The notes below the pieces were generated by a model. That model did no database searches, was not told the DNA's origin, and was given only the letters and a program-made list of their open reading frames with translations. 64,000 bases of DNA from Streptomyces sp. NBC_01451 (GTDB taxonomy: Bacteria > Actinomycetota > Actinomycetes > Streptomycetales > Streptomycetaceae): NCBI RefSeq assembly GCF_036227485.1, contig NZ_CP109479.1:5456001-5520000 (forward strand), written 5' to 3'. The position numbers were made by a program, and so were the translations under genes. Positions within the stretch are counted from its first letter, which is position 1. Each line of letters begins with the position of its first letter. Positions 46,401-53,563 of this stretch are shown in pieces.

Positions 46401-48575
46401 GACGACACAGCCGGCCAGCAGTGGACGGTCACCTCCACCGGGGCCCTGAAGTACGCGGCCACCTCGATGTGTCTCGTCTCCCCCTCCAACTCCACCACCA
46501 GCGGTGTCGATCTTGTCCTGGGCGCCTGCGACGGCAGCACGGCCCAGGCCTGGAACCCGGCGGACGAGACGTCCTACGTGTACGACGCGTTCGGCAACCG
46601 GCTCATCTCCACCACCGCCAACGACCGGACGCTGTACCTGGACGACACCACTCTCTCGCTGCGCTCCACGGGTGCGGTGAACTACGTCGAGCGCTCCTAC
46701 GCCCAGCCGGGCGCGCCCACGGTGACCCGCCGGGGTACGGGTGAGACGAACCTGTACGCCCTGGTCACCGACCATCACGGCACGCCGATGGCCGAGATCA
46801 AGCTCACCACCGGCAACCAGACCCAGTTCTCGCGGCTCGACCCGTACGGCAACGAGCGTACGGAGAGCTCCAACTTCCGCGCCCACACCGGTTATGTGGG
46901 CGGCACCGACGACAACACCACGGGTCTGACCCATCTGGGGGCGCGTGAGTACGACCCGTCGACCGGCCGGTTCCTGTCGGCCGACCCGGTCCTGGACCTC
47001 ACCGATCCGCTCCAGGCCAACGGCTACAACTACGCCAACAACAACCCCGTCACCCACGCGGATCCGACCGGTCTGACGTCGACGGCCTCCACGTTCGATG
47101 CGGCCGAGGCGGCGCTGGACGCGCAGATCGCCGCCCAGGAGAAGATCCTTTCCGGGTCGGTCGCGGACATCGTGCGGACGTACGGCTGGGCCCTGTTCAA
47201 GGAGTTCATCGGCTGGGACGACGTCATGGGCTGCTTCACGCAGGGTGACCTGTGGGCGTGCGGCTCTCTCCTGGTGGACGCCATCCCGTGGACGAAGGTC
47301 TTCAAGCTCGCCTACAAGGTCGCCAAGGTCGTCGGCCGGATCATCAGCGGCATCAAGGCTTTGAACAAGGCCAAGGATGTCGCCCGTAAGACCATCGCCT
47401 CGCTGAAGGCGGCGAAGGCCGCCGTCAAGCGGGCCAAGGCCGAGGCGAAACGCAAGGCCGCCGAAGCGTTGAAGAAAGCCAAGGAGAAGGCCCTGGCGGC
47501 GAAGGCCGCCGCGAAGAAGAAGACCGGCACCGGCTCCAAGGGCACGGCCGGCAAGGCCGAACACACCAAGGCATCCGCCAACGCCAAGTCCAACGACGGA
47601 AAGAGAGCCAAGGACAACCACGCCGACGGCGGGGACAGCACGGACGCCGACGACAGCGGATCGGGCGGGTCCTGCAAGAGGCACAGCTTCCTGCCCGGCA
47701 CGAAGGTGTTGATGGCCGACGGCACCACCAAGAACATCGAGGACGTCGAGAACGGCGACAAGCTGGCCGCCAACGACCCCGAGACGTCGACGACCTCGGG
47801 CACCGAGACCGCCACGGCCACCATCACCACCTACGACGACAAGGACTTCACTGTCCTGACCGTCAAAACAGTCGACGGCACCACCTCGAAGCTGACCACC
47901 ACCGACTCCCACCCATTCTGGGTCACCGACCCCGCCGCCGACCCCACCGACGGCACGTGGGTGGAGGGCGGCGACCTGAAGTCGGGCCAGTGGCTCCAGA
48001 CGAGCGCTGGCACCCACGTCCAGATCACCGCGGTCAGCCGGTACACCAAGACGCAGACCACGCATGACCTGACCGTCAGTGACGTCCATACGTACTATGT
48101 GCTGGCGGGGGCTACGCCGGTACTCGTCCACAACTGCGACAGTGTTGTATTGGGAGTCGGCAAGCATTCGGATGCTCTTGCTGCCTCTCGCCGATCCGCA
48201 GGAGACCAGGCAGCTCACACTTTCAATGACAGTGATTACGGGGACATGGCTGAGAACGGTCTCCCCGCTTGGATGAACGGTGTTCAGGACGCAGTGGGGG
48301 ACTCGAACACGAGGCTGACTGTGACACTTGACGGCCTCCCCGGTGACACTCCCGCCGAAGCGTTCGCGAATGCCTATATTCGCGGCGTGAAGGGTGGGCT
48401 GAAGATGGCGACGAAAACGGGGTACGGAACAGCATGGGAGATGAGCGTGATCGGCAGAAACGTCATGCTGGGTAATCGGAGTTGGGATTCCATCAACTGG
48501 CACTGGAATGGGATGCCGGCTACGATGCACATCCCTGACTTCGCGGCGATACGCAAGGCGGCGGGTATCCAGTGA
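40419..48575 (+). CDS. RHS-repeat polymorphic toxin with ricin-type lectin insert, Hint domain and C-terminal toxin
   Basis: A 2718-residue secreted protein. A signal peptide (LAVVSGLFLALMLGASPVAYA) is at about 25-45. The N-terminal ~1100 residues are a secreted, TcaB/SpvB-like region (AFTYSYPLAGPAVPNGPTPN near 360). YD/RHS repeats (YDGLGRV, YDTLGRV, YDLSGN) run from ~1160 to 2200, interrupted at ~1914-2047 by a ricin-B/CBM13-type lectin domain with QMWPCNGSKAEQF. The RHS core ends with GREYDPSTGRF-like AREYDPSTGRFLSADP (~2175). A Lys/Ala-rich helix (~2310-2400) leads to a Hint self-cleaving domain from Cys ~2418 (SFLPGTKVLMADGTTK) to VLVHN/C ~2570. The final ~148 residues are the toxin, reminiscent of polymorphic toxin type 27 (unconfirmed). 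GTG 40419 follows GGGGA; GTG 40371 is an alternative. Confidence 0.85.
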   Translation: MRSASRYGRGALRATRARRARARLAVVSGLFLALMLGASPVAYALPPTDDARTGVDLVELPEADALAEDGTTTASLESLETVTSTEVDDFQALYTEPIEGGSAAASLTGLEAGELVKVTATDGTVPVEIGAPADATTAEATALEGNWSVAMASDAEADAAGVEGVVLEVAPPSTATGEAVIALDAADFSQNYGAEWMDRLDFWMYPSCFLTTPDVEGCSEPTAVPTEVVYDEVATTITDTTVDEDTGASTTTEKAGTDLAPSIRVTVDVEALVADPTATTSTESTASTAATSGTGSVSSAVYTTPADTDSDSGIRTVASGSSGSGVLMGNSDGAGAGGDFAATPLPASGSWSAGSSSGAFTYSYPLAGPAVPNGPTPNVAFSYNSQSVDGKTSSTNNQASGIGEGWSWDPGSITRTYTSCMLDATTGANNKGKTSADLCYGTKNATLTLNGTTTELVYESGVWRTANGDNTKIELLTNTALANGDDDGEYWRITDTAGTQYYYGLNHLPGWTSGKDTTDSVFTVPVASNHDGEPGYNATFKNSFQDQAWKWNLDYVVDVNGNAMSLWWGSETNHYAKAFDFDNPVAYERGGYLKRIDYGQRSDTLYTAEPLARMAFTSDERCLESEAKCTADHFTSGNWSENHIWYDTPADLYCGSSGECTTPSPTFWSRKLITQVTSCTQRVKGASLTPYDSSTGTGDRHACALSGQTSTPLAKVDRWSLKQSFPWDKTGHYTALWLESVTRTGYGVDGSTQTLNPVSFHSKLLPNRIPTSSTDKGPTFDRLRIDTVVSEYGGETQVTYSTPEGACDSGTGFPDPDENHLLCYPVYWHADPELADQKISWFQKYVVDMVVEMPNMTGVDNKTTSYAYTTLIDTIDGALWAYNRAEGTRKKTRTWDQWRGYPLVTVTVGSNITGSKATKTATRYFRGMSDDLYVSGSGTSAVWKTRDITMYDADETIKADKEPYAGMVAEAIVYADGSSAAGWVSRTVNIPDDPTVLATRVRGVADTDTGRVITDDPDLYAWRVTIDTTRTVTRSSGKGDDSSELRTVSTQTDYDSTYGLPTKVVSHGDLAVTGDESCTYTTYVNDTSLNLIGLVSSTISVSGTSCATSLSSSTASTLLSASKMAYDGASAASTGQTLTKGQVTKVWDPTATGTAWNSVPASTTGYDGYGRVVSSKDYQGNEDTITFTPPEGQVYSVTSTNAKSQSSTSTLDPGRGVGLTEKDANGNVSYVAYDPLGRVCAGWEAGTTPNTTYGPVCEEDLPVGDDGETARTWDEQSTGRPNATFVYNTDPNKPVSVVTSGLKDDGTYTDTAVIYDGLGRVRQEQTGAVGGKGRLITDTLYNGNGQIRTTNNAYYTDGDPDTSVFAPKSTSTVPNATQYSYDGLGRTTTITPVYNSYVQDGNPDPSDGTATQNRTTTYLYGLDYTTVVQPTGSASSRTWVDTLGRTTRMDTFSSKSAAESNSFTASDFKSTRYTYDARGDQTGVTDSAGNVWKTTYNAIGQPDTSTDPDTGTTTLTYDTLGRVATSKNQAGFTTRTSYDVLDRPLLIEDDSTGTDLLSYTYDDTTVANGVGQLARATRYTDGKAYTTSVGGYTLDGNPTSKTLTLPAVASGLLSTAEGFATTYTTNYTYTESGQLASYTTPAMGGLPEEKVIVRYNADGLPVSTSGTDWYTSQTSYSVYGEVLRTTTGEQGSRVWTTNLFDEATGQVETTLVDRESTSDATSGLTGNRVNARTYAYDLSGNITTTADTYAAVVDRQCFTYDGIGQLTEAWTTQRTGCTVPVATDGTVNVTADNAGYWQSYTYDELGNRKTLNTHNAKVSFLLDGTVNTAADSTTSYVYGTPDATKGSGVAQPHTLTSMTSVYTSGGSKVTAASALDYDDLGQTTSRTIGGDEQGITWTWDGKAQTVTGFGAAGKGAYTSGLSAGMCMDLSSGSTTAGTAIQMWPCNGSKAEQFRVEDAVTTDTATTGALQVAGVCVQPTGKAVAAGTAVVVAACDDTAGQQWTVTSTGALKYAATSMCLVSPSNSTTSGVDLVLGACDGSTAQAWNPADETSYVYDAFGNRLISTTANDRTLYLDDTTLSLRSTGAVNYVERSYAQPGAPTVTRRGTGETNLYALVTDHHGTPMAEIKLTTGNQTQFSRLDPYGNERTESSNFRAHTGYVGGTDDNTTGLTHLGAREYDPSTGRFLSADPVLDLTDPLQANGYNYANNNPVTHADPTGLTSTASTFDAAEAALDAQIAAQEKILSGSVADIVRTYGWALFKEFIGWDDVMGCFTQGDLWACGSLLVDAIPWTKVFKLAYKVAKVVGRIISGIKALNKAKDVARKTIASLKAAKAAVKRAKAEAKRKAAEALKKAKEKALAAKAAAKKKTGTGSKGTAGKAEHTKASANAKSNDGKRAKDNHADGGDSTDADDSGSGGSCKRHSFLPGTKVLMADGTTKNIEDVENGDKLAANDPETSTTSGTETATATITTYDDKDFTVLTVKTVDGTTSKLTTTDSHPFWVTDPAADPTDGTWVEGGDLKSGQWLQTSAGTHVQITAVSRYTKTQTTHDLTVSDVHTYYVLAGATPVLVHNCDSVVLGVGKHSDALAASRRSAGDQAAHTFNDSDYGDMAENGLPAWMNGVQDAVGDSNTRLTVTLDGLPGDTPAEAFANAYIRGVKGGLKMATKTGYGTAWEMSVIGRNVMLGNRSWDSINWHWNGMPATMHIPDFAAIRKAAGIQ

Positions 48576-48937
48576 GGGTGCTGTTCGAGTCAGACAGAGA
48601 GTTCTTGGTGTGGAGTTTCAACGCATCGCACCGGCAGCTGATTCTGCGTAGTAATCCTGACCGCATCGCTCGGACCAATACACGAGTGGAGATCTACTTC
48701 GGGCATGTCGAATTCATGTCCCTCCGCTCCACCTACTCGGGGATCATGCTTTCGGAAGCCGGGCCGGACGAGGTGTTGGAGATCTCTTCACGAGTTCCGG
48801 ATGGGTTGCGGCCCAGTGGAATTTACCTCCTTGGAGGAGATTTCACGAGCTTCGTGCTGTCCGCCAGGCCTGCCTGGCGTGAGGGTGAGTGTGACTTCGA
48901 TGATCCGTCGCTGTTTGAATTTCCAGTGACTGAGTGA
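48572..48937 (+). CDS. Putative cognate immunity protein
   Basis: A 121-residue soluble protein immediately after the RHS toxin tip; its GTG overlaps the toxin stop (GTGA at 48572-48575). It has no family I recognise, is strand-rich and acidic at the C-terminus (GECDFDDPSLFEF). Like the toxin tip it is markedly less GC-rich than the RHS core. Position, overlap and composition are the usual signs of an immunity gene exchanged together with its toxin, but this is inference. Confidence 0.65.
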   Translation: MRVLFESDREFLVWSFNASHRQLILRSNPDRIARTNTRVEIYFGHVEFMSLRSTYSGIMLSEAGPDEVLEISSRVPDGLRPSGIYLLGGDFTSFVLSARPAWREGECDFDDPSLFEFPVTE

Positions 48938-48950
48938 CTCGAGCGGGAGC

Positions 48951-49373
48951 ATGAGGGGAAGTGCCGTGCGGCGCTGTCGAGTTGCGGTGGTCGGGGTGCT
49001 GGCGCTGCTCCTGTCGGTGGGGTGCTCGGGGGACAAGGAGGCGCCGGAGTCGGCGGCTGGTTGGCGATACTTGCTCGTGGCGTTTATCGCCCGCGAGGTC
49101 CTAGAGGTCTGGTCGTCATCGCGAGGCAGTAGGGTCCCGTCTATGGGTGAGGAATGTGAGGCGATCGTCTACTGCGCAGGTAATGATATTCCGAGTGCGG
49201 ACCCATCGGTGAGCCTTCCGTGGCGTACGTTGATGAAGACAGGGTGCCGAGGCGTATTGCGAATTCGTTCGCGGAATTTCTGCACGGTCTGGTCTCGTGT
49301 CGAACATACGGTGATGACGTGGACTGATTTCTGGTCGATGTCGACAGTGGCCCCGGCGATTTCTCGACGGTGA
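48951..49373 (+). pseudogene. Truncated lipoprotein gene fused to immunity-gene debris
   Basis: The first ~35 codons encode a lipoprotein signal peptide (VVGVLALLLSVGCSG, lipobox LSVGC) whose DNA is about 75% identical by eye to the start of the lipoprotein gene at 52592. After about codon 40 the similarity stops and the frame runs into DNA that in another frame encodes a SUKH-type tail (49131-49327). The 140-codon ORF is therefore a chimera, unlikely to make a useful protein. Confidence 0.65.
49131..49327 (+). pseudogene. Frameshifted SMI1/KNR4 (SUKH)-type immunity remnant
   Basis: Frame 1 gives GEECEAIVYC from 49146; after a shift near 49185-49200 the frame ending at TGA 49325-49327 gives IGEPSVAYVDEDRVPRRIA followed by NSFAEFLHGLV. 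The ADSFxEFL-like ending and a preceding GEExxAI strand are the usual carboxy-terminal signature of SUKH immunity proteins. Only the last ~65 residues remain. It is probably an orphan immunity gene left from an earlier toxin tip. Confidence 0.55.
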
Positions 49374-49731
49374 AGACGGTGACCTCCAGTAGCACGGGCG
49401 TTGAAGGCGACGGCCGCGGCGTCGGTGGACGGCTCGTGGAGTTGGTCGTACGGGGGCGACTCGATTATGGGCTTGCAGATGTCTGTAGGGGACTACGTGG
49501 ACGTGCGGTGACCTGGGTGCCCGTCGGGTGAGGGGTGTGGTCTTCGGCAAGGGGAACGCGGGCGGGTGTTTCTGCGTCGTGCCTGGGGGCGGTGCGGCGG
49601 GGACGGCCGTCGTGTCGGTCTCTGTTGGCGAGGTGCGGTTGGCCGGGTCGTCGTGTGGGCGGCGTGGTGTGGGAACAGGTTTGGCTGGCGGTGTGTCAGT
49701 CATGGGCAGTACGACAAGAAAAGCGAACTAA
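49328..49731. other. Debris region up to the IS insertion point
   Basis: About 400 bases without an intact gene. A frame at 49401-49511 ends SYGGDSIMGLQMSVGDYVDV and then TGA, which looks like a genuine protein tail, perhaps of another decayed orphan gene; its family is unknown. Confidence 0.35.
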
Positions 49732-49755
49732 TACTCCAGCTGCAGATCGTGATCT

Positions 49756-51072
49756 TCATGTCTGGGATGCGGCTTGTCGTAGGTAATGGCTGTTCCGTGA
49801 CCGTGCCTGGTGGCGGCGTCGCCAGTCGGACCAGCCGAGCCGGTGGGCCAGATCGTGAAGAGGCCGGACGGCAACGGTGATGAACAGTCGCTGGATCTCA
49901 TTGCAGGTCAGCGGGATCAGACCGTCGGGTCCCGGCCGGTGGGCATGCTCGTCGGCTCGGACGACGGCGAGGAAGGCGTGGGCGAGCATGGCGAGGGTGA
50001 CCCAGCGGCTCCAGGAGGGGTAGCGGCGGACCTGGTGCTCGTCGAGCCCGGCCAGGCCCTTCCCGGTCTGGAAGGCTTCCTCCACTCGCCACCTGGAACC
50101 GGCGATCCTAACCAGAGTGTTCAGCGGCACCAACTGGGCGGAATGGCAGCGGTAGTAGGCCAGTTCGCCGGTGGCTCGGTTGCGGCGGATCAGCAGCTGG
50201 CGCCCTCCTGATCCCGTGGCGACCAGATCGATCACGGCCCAGTCGTAGAAACGCTGTCCCTTCGCTCCCTGTCCGGCGGACAGCTTCTGCCAGGCCCGCC
50301 GGGGCAACTTGGCAGCCAGGGCATCCGCACGAAACTTGCCTGCCCCGGTGGCCACTTCGGCCGAACACGCCACTGCAAGCACGTAGCCCATGCCGCGTTC
50401 CTCCAGAGCGGACCACAGTTTCGGGTTGCCGCCATAGACCTCGTCGCCGGTCACCCAGCCGACATGGTGTCCGGCGTCCAGGAATCGTTCGATCATCACG
50501 CGGGCCAGCTCCGGCTTGGTCGCGAAGTCGGTGTCCTCGCCGAGTCCGGCCGCCCGGCAACGGTCGGGGTCAGAGATCCAGGAGCGCGGGATGTACAGCT
50601 CGCGGTCCACCGCTGCGTGCCCGCGGGCGCCGGCGTAGACAAGGTAGACGGCGACCTGGGAGTTTTCGATCCGGCCGGCGGTGCCGGTGTACTGGCGCTG
50701 GACCCCGACGGTGTGAGTGCCCTTCTTCACGTCGCCGGTCTCGTCCACGACCAGCACCGCGGCCTCGTCGTGCAGATGCTCCACGACATACTCGCGCACG
50801 TCGTCGCGGACGGCATCGGCGTCCCAGGCCGCCCGGCACAGCAGATGCTGCATGCCATGCGGATTCGCATCCCCGACCCACTCCGCGATCGTCCAGCAGT
50901 TCTTGCGCGGCAGGTCCGCCAGCAGTCCCAACACCAATCGCCCGGCCCGCCGCCGGGGTTCGACCCGGGCGAACCGGCCCGCGATACGCCCCATGGCCAC
51001 CTCGAACGCCTCCCGCCAACGGACGGGATCTATGCTGTGACCTACGGCCACCGTCTGATCTTCTGTCTTCAC
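49756..51072 (-). CDS. IS701-family transposase
   Basis: A 438-residue DDE transposase. NCWTIAEWVGDANPHGMQHLL near residues 45-65 and VLVVDETGDVKKGTHTVGVQRQY near 95-117 hold the first catalytic Asp; WVTGDEVYGGN near 210-220 holds the second; WRVEEAFQTGKGLAGLDEHQVR near 335-356 holds the final Glu. These are the signature blocks of the IS701 family (DUF4322/DDE_5). The GTG at 51072 gives a normal length; a longer frame reaches 51243 but adds an arginine-rich tail. The stop lies at the inner edge of the left inverted repeat, so the gene fills that side of the element. It appears intact. Confidence 0.92.
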   Translation of the reverse strand: MKTEDQTVAVGHSIDPVRWREAFEVAMGRIAGRFARVEPRRRAGRLVLGLLADLPRKNCWTIAEWVGDANPHGMQHLLCRAAWDADAVRDDVREYVVEHLHDEAAVLVVDETGDVKKGTHTVGVQRQYTGTAGRIENSQVAVYLVYAGARGHAAVDRELYIPRSWISDPDRCRAAGLGEDTDFATKPELARVMIERFLDAGHHVGWVTGDEVYGGNPKLWSALEERGMGYVLAVACSAEVATGAGKFRADALAAKLPRRAWQKLSAGQGAKGQRFYDWAVIDLVATGSGGRQLLIRRNRATGELAYYRCHSAQLVPLNTLVRIAGSRWRVEEAFQTGKGLAGLDEHQVRRYPSWSRWVTLAMLAHAFLAVVRADEHAHRPGPDGLIPLTCNEIQRLFITVAVRPLHDLAHRLGWSDWRRRHQARSRNSHYLRQAASQT

Positions 51073-51198
51073 ACACCGATGATCACCGGTGGCCGCACCT
51101 GCTCCCGCACCAGCCCGGACCTGTGTGACCGGCTGACGGACGGCGAACTGCCGGAAATCCGGGCGACGGCCACCGCCCCGGCTGACACGCTGGCGCAC

Positions 51199-51633
51199 AT
51201 GACCACGCCACCGACCGCGAGACAACGACTCGCCGCGCTCCACAGCTATGCGGCCGTGAACGGTGAGGACTTCACCGGCCAGAACCTTGCTTCAGCTCGC
51301 ACGTCGCAACTGCGGTTCACTCGCTGCTCGTTCATCGGGGCCGATCTACGCCACGCCACCCTGGACGGGTGTTGGTTCAAGTTCTGTGACTTCAGCGGCG
51401 CAGACCTGCGCGGGGCTTCACTGCGCGAGGTCAGCCTGGCCGGATGCGATCTACGGGGTGCTGATCTGCGCGACACCGATCTGACCGACGCCAGGTTCGG
51501 AAGCGTAAACACTGGCGTGCCCCCGCTCGGGCTGACCAACATCACCGGTGCCCGGTTCGACGGAGCGTCCTTGCGCAACATTCAAGCGGAAGGCGTCATC
51601 GGGTGGCCACCCGGGCACGGCGCGAACGAGTAG
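51199..51633 (+). CDS. Pentapeptide-repeat protein carried by the IS
   Basis: About 144 residues. From ~22 to ~130 the sequence is made of A(D/N)LxX-like pentapeptides (GADLRHATLDGCWF, SGADLRGASLREVS, RGADLRDTDLTDAR), predicted to form a right-handed quadrilateral beta-helix. Proteins of this fold can mimic DNA and bind topoisomerases (Qnr, MfpA), but many have no known role. It is divergent from the transposase and inside the inverted repeats, so it is a passenger gene. ATG 51199 is the first suitable start after the transposase promoter region; no clear ribosome site precedes it. Confidence 0.72.
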   Translation: MTTPPTARQRLAALHSYAAVNGEDFTGQNLASARTSQLRFTRCSFIGADLRHATLDGCWFKFCDFSGADLRGASLREVSLAGCDLRGADLRDTDLTDARFGSVNTGVPPLGLTNITGARFDGASLRNIQAEGVIGWPPGHGANE

Positions 51634-51684
51634 GCCCTGCCTGGCGGCAAGATCACGATCTACAGCTGGAGTACTAAGCACATC

Positions 51685-52485
51685 GTGAACAACTCCGGTA
51701 TACGTCAGTCTCGTTCCACCGCCCGCGCCCGTACGGGTGCCGTGGCTGCTTGTGCCCTGGTGTCCCTCGTGGTGCTCACCGGCTGCGGTGGCTCCGGCAG
51801 CGGTGACTCCGCCGACGCCGAGGTCTCCACGTCGGCGTCCGCCGCGGAGACCTCCGCCGCAGCCTCCGCCGTCAAGCCGCTGACGTCCGGCGAGCTGGAG
51901 TCGGCGGCGCTGGTGAAGGCGGATCTGACCGGATACGAGGTGAGCACTCCCGCGAAGGCCGAGATCACCGCCGCGGACGCGGTGAAGGTGAGCGGGGAGG
52001 AATGCGCGCCGCTGGGGCGTGCGGTGGTCGGGACCGCTGTGGGGGAGCCGGCGGCGACCACGTACCGGCGGGTGACCAGTGCAGGCGGTACCGGTGCCAC
52101 CTCCGCGGAGGCGGCGTTGGACATCAACACCGGCACGGTGACCCTTGCCTCCTACGCGAGCGCCGCCGACGCCACCGCCGCGTTGAAGTCCGTCACCGAT
52201 GCTGTCACCGCGTGCGCGGGCGGCTTCCAGTGGACTGTCGGCGCCGAGCAGCTGGACGCGAGCAAGGTCACCGCGGGCACCGCGCCGGAGGCTGGTGAAG
52301 AGGCGGTCGCGTTCACCGCCGTCACCCCGATCGACGGCGTCGACGCCCCGTGGAAGGTGGTCGTCTTCCGTGACGGGGCCACCCTCGCCCACTTCACGGT
52401 GGCCAACGTGGCGGCCATGACCTCCGGCGAGGACTTCACCTTTCCGGCAGACCTTGTGACCGCCCAGGCCGGCAAGTTGGCCTGA
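51685..52485 (+). CDS. Lipoprotein of unknown function, promoter side interrupted by the IS
   Basis: A 266-residue lipoprotein. The signal peptide has twin basic residues and a lipobox (ACALVSLVVLTGCG, Cys ~34). An Ala/Ser linker follows, and the mature domain (~70-265) has two cysteines and the pattern TSGEDFTFPADLVTAQAGKLA at the end, matching the paralogue at 52592. This domain resembles sensor-type or LppX-like soluble domains but no function is known. GTG 51685 follows the IS right end by 11 bp, and no ribosome site is visible, so expression may be impaired or driven from the IS. Confidence 0.75.
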   Translation: MNNSGIRQSRSTARARTGAVAACALVSLVVLTGCGGSGSGDSADAEVSTSASAAETSAAASAVKPLTSGELESAALVKADLTGYEVSTPAKAEITAADAVKVSGEECAPLGRAVVGTAVGEPAATTYRRVTSAGGTGATSAEAALDINTGTVTLASYASAADATAALKSVTDAVTACAGGFQWTVGAEQLDASKVTAGTAPEAGEEAVAFTAVTPIDGVDAPWKVVVFRDGATLAHFTVANVAAMTSGEDFTFPADLVTAQAGKLA

Positions 52486-52591
52486 CCCGCTCGACACCGC
52501 ACCCCCGCACGGGTTGGCGCATGAAGCGGCCGTGTGCGGGGCGCTGGGCGTAGGCGGCGGACGGGATGTGGCGGGAGAGAGGGGCGGAATC

Positions 52592-53452
52592 ATGAGGAGA
52601 AGTGCTGTGCGGCATCGGGGAGTTGCGGCGGCCGGGGTGCTCGCGGTGGTGTCGCTGGCGGGGTGTTCGGCGTCCGTGAGCAAGCCGGACGGTGACGATG
52701 TGGCGGCTGCTGTCTCCGCGGAGGCCGAGGCGTCGGCGTCGGCGGTGGCGGGTGAGGTGGGACGTGCGGGCGCGGGGATGGTCGCTCTGTCGCCGGAGGG
52801 GCTGGAGGCGGTCGCGCTGGCTGACGGGCAGGCGGTCGCCGGGGGGACCGTGACGGCGCAGGTGTCGGACCGGGACTTCCCCAATGCCGGGACGGTGGTC
52901 GCGAAGAAGGCGGTGTGCACCCCGTTGGCGACGGTGCAGGCCGGGTCGGTGCTGGGGGCGCCGGTGTCGGTGGTGCGGCGGATGTGGATCGGGCCGCAGG
53001 AGACGTCCGAGGCGGACCTGGGGGCGGATCCGTCGGACGGGGAAGTGGCGGCTGCGGCGCTGGACGCGACGACGTCGTTCGTCTCGCTGGCCTCGTACGG
53101 GCAGGAGGCGGCGGCGAAGGTCGTGATGGCCGGGATCGGCCGGGCGGTCCGGGAGTGCGCGGCGGGCGGGTTCGTGTACACGGTGGCCGGCCAGGATCCG
53201 GTGAAGACGGTCAAGGTCCAGAAGACGGCAGCGCCTGCCGGTACCGGCGGCGCGGACGAGGTGATCGCGGCGAACCTGACCGTCTCGGTCGACGGGGTGA
53301 GCGGACCGGTGCGGGTGGTCGTGGTCCGGGAGGGCGGAACGGTCGGTTATTTTCCCGCCACGAATCTGGCTTCCCAGGCTACCGGGGACGCCTTCACCCT
53401 CCCCGCCGCCCTGGTCCAGGCCCAGCTCGCCCAGCTCACCGAGGCCGGCTGA
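52592..53452 (+). CDS. Lipoprotein, paralogue of the preceding gene
   Basis: A 286-residue lipoprotein. Lipobox VVSLAGCS (Cys ~25) follows a basic, hydrophobic signal peptide. The mature domain parallels the upstream protein: a VCTPLATV cysteine, an SFVSLASYG block, an RECAAGGFVYTV cysteine block and ATGDAFTLPAALVQAQLAQL at the end. ATG 52592 has GGAGAGAGGGGCGG just upstream, a better start than GTG 52514. Two such genes plus a truncated third copy (48951) surround the toxin debris, suggesting they belong to the ancestral neighbourhood of the RHS gene. Confidence 0.8.
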   Translation: MRRSAVRHRGVAAAGVLAVVSLAGCSASVSKPDGDDVAAAVSAEAEASASAVAGEVGRAGAGMVALSPEGLEAVALADGQAVAGGTVTAQVSDRDFPNAGTVVAKKAVCTPLATVQAGSVLGAPVSVVRRMWIGPQETSEADLGADPSDGEVAAAALDATTSFVSLASYGQEAAAKVVMAGIGRAVRECAAGGFVYTVAGQDPVKTVKVQKTAAPAGTGGADEVIAANLTVSVDGVSGPVRVVVVREGGTVGYFPATNLASQATGDAFTLPAALVQAQLAQLTEAG

Positions 53453-53508
53453 GCGAGCTGGTGGTGCGGGCGTGGGTGTGGAGTCCTGGCCATGCCGAGT
53501 CGGACTCG

Positions 53509-53551
53509 CGCGAGAGCCCCGCCGTCCGGCGGGAACGGCAGGGCTCTCGCG
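53509..53551. terminator. Bidirectional terminator between convergent genes
   Basis: An outer 11-bp stem (53509-53519 with 53541-53551) encloses an inner GCCGT/ACGGC stem. It lies between the rightward lipoprotein gene and the leftward DUF397 gene. Confidence 0.75.
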
Positions 53552-53563
53552 ACCGTACGAACG

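Larger units (their letters stand above)
49732..51673. mobile_element. Complete IS701-family element with passenger gene
   Basis: 1942 bp. Terminal 25-bp inverted repeats at 49732-49756 and 51649-51673 differ at one base. They are flanked by a direct 4-bp CTAA (49728-49731 and 51674-51677), the target-site duplication length known for IS701. Inside are a leftward transposase and a rightward pentapeptide-repeat gene. The right end is 11 bp from the start codon of the lipoprotein gene at 51685. Confidence 0.93.

Noticed and set aside
45492..48530. Leftward 1012-codon frame opposite the RHS gene's 3' half
   Set aside because: Gly/Val/Arg-rich noise; antisense of RHS, lectin and Hint domains.
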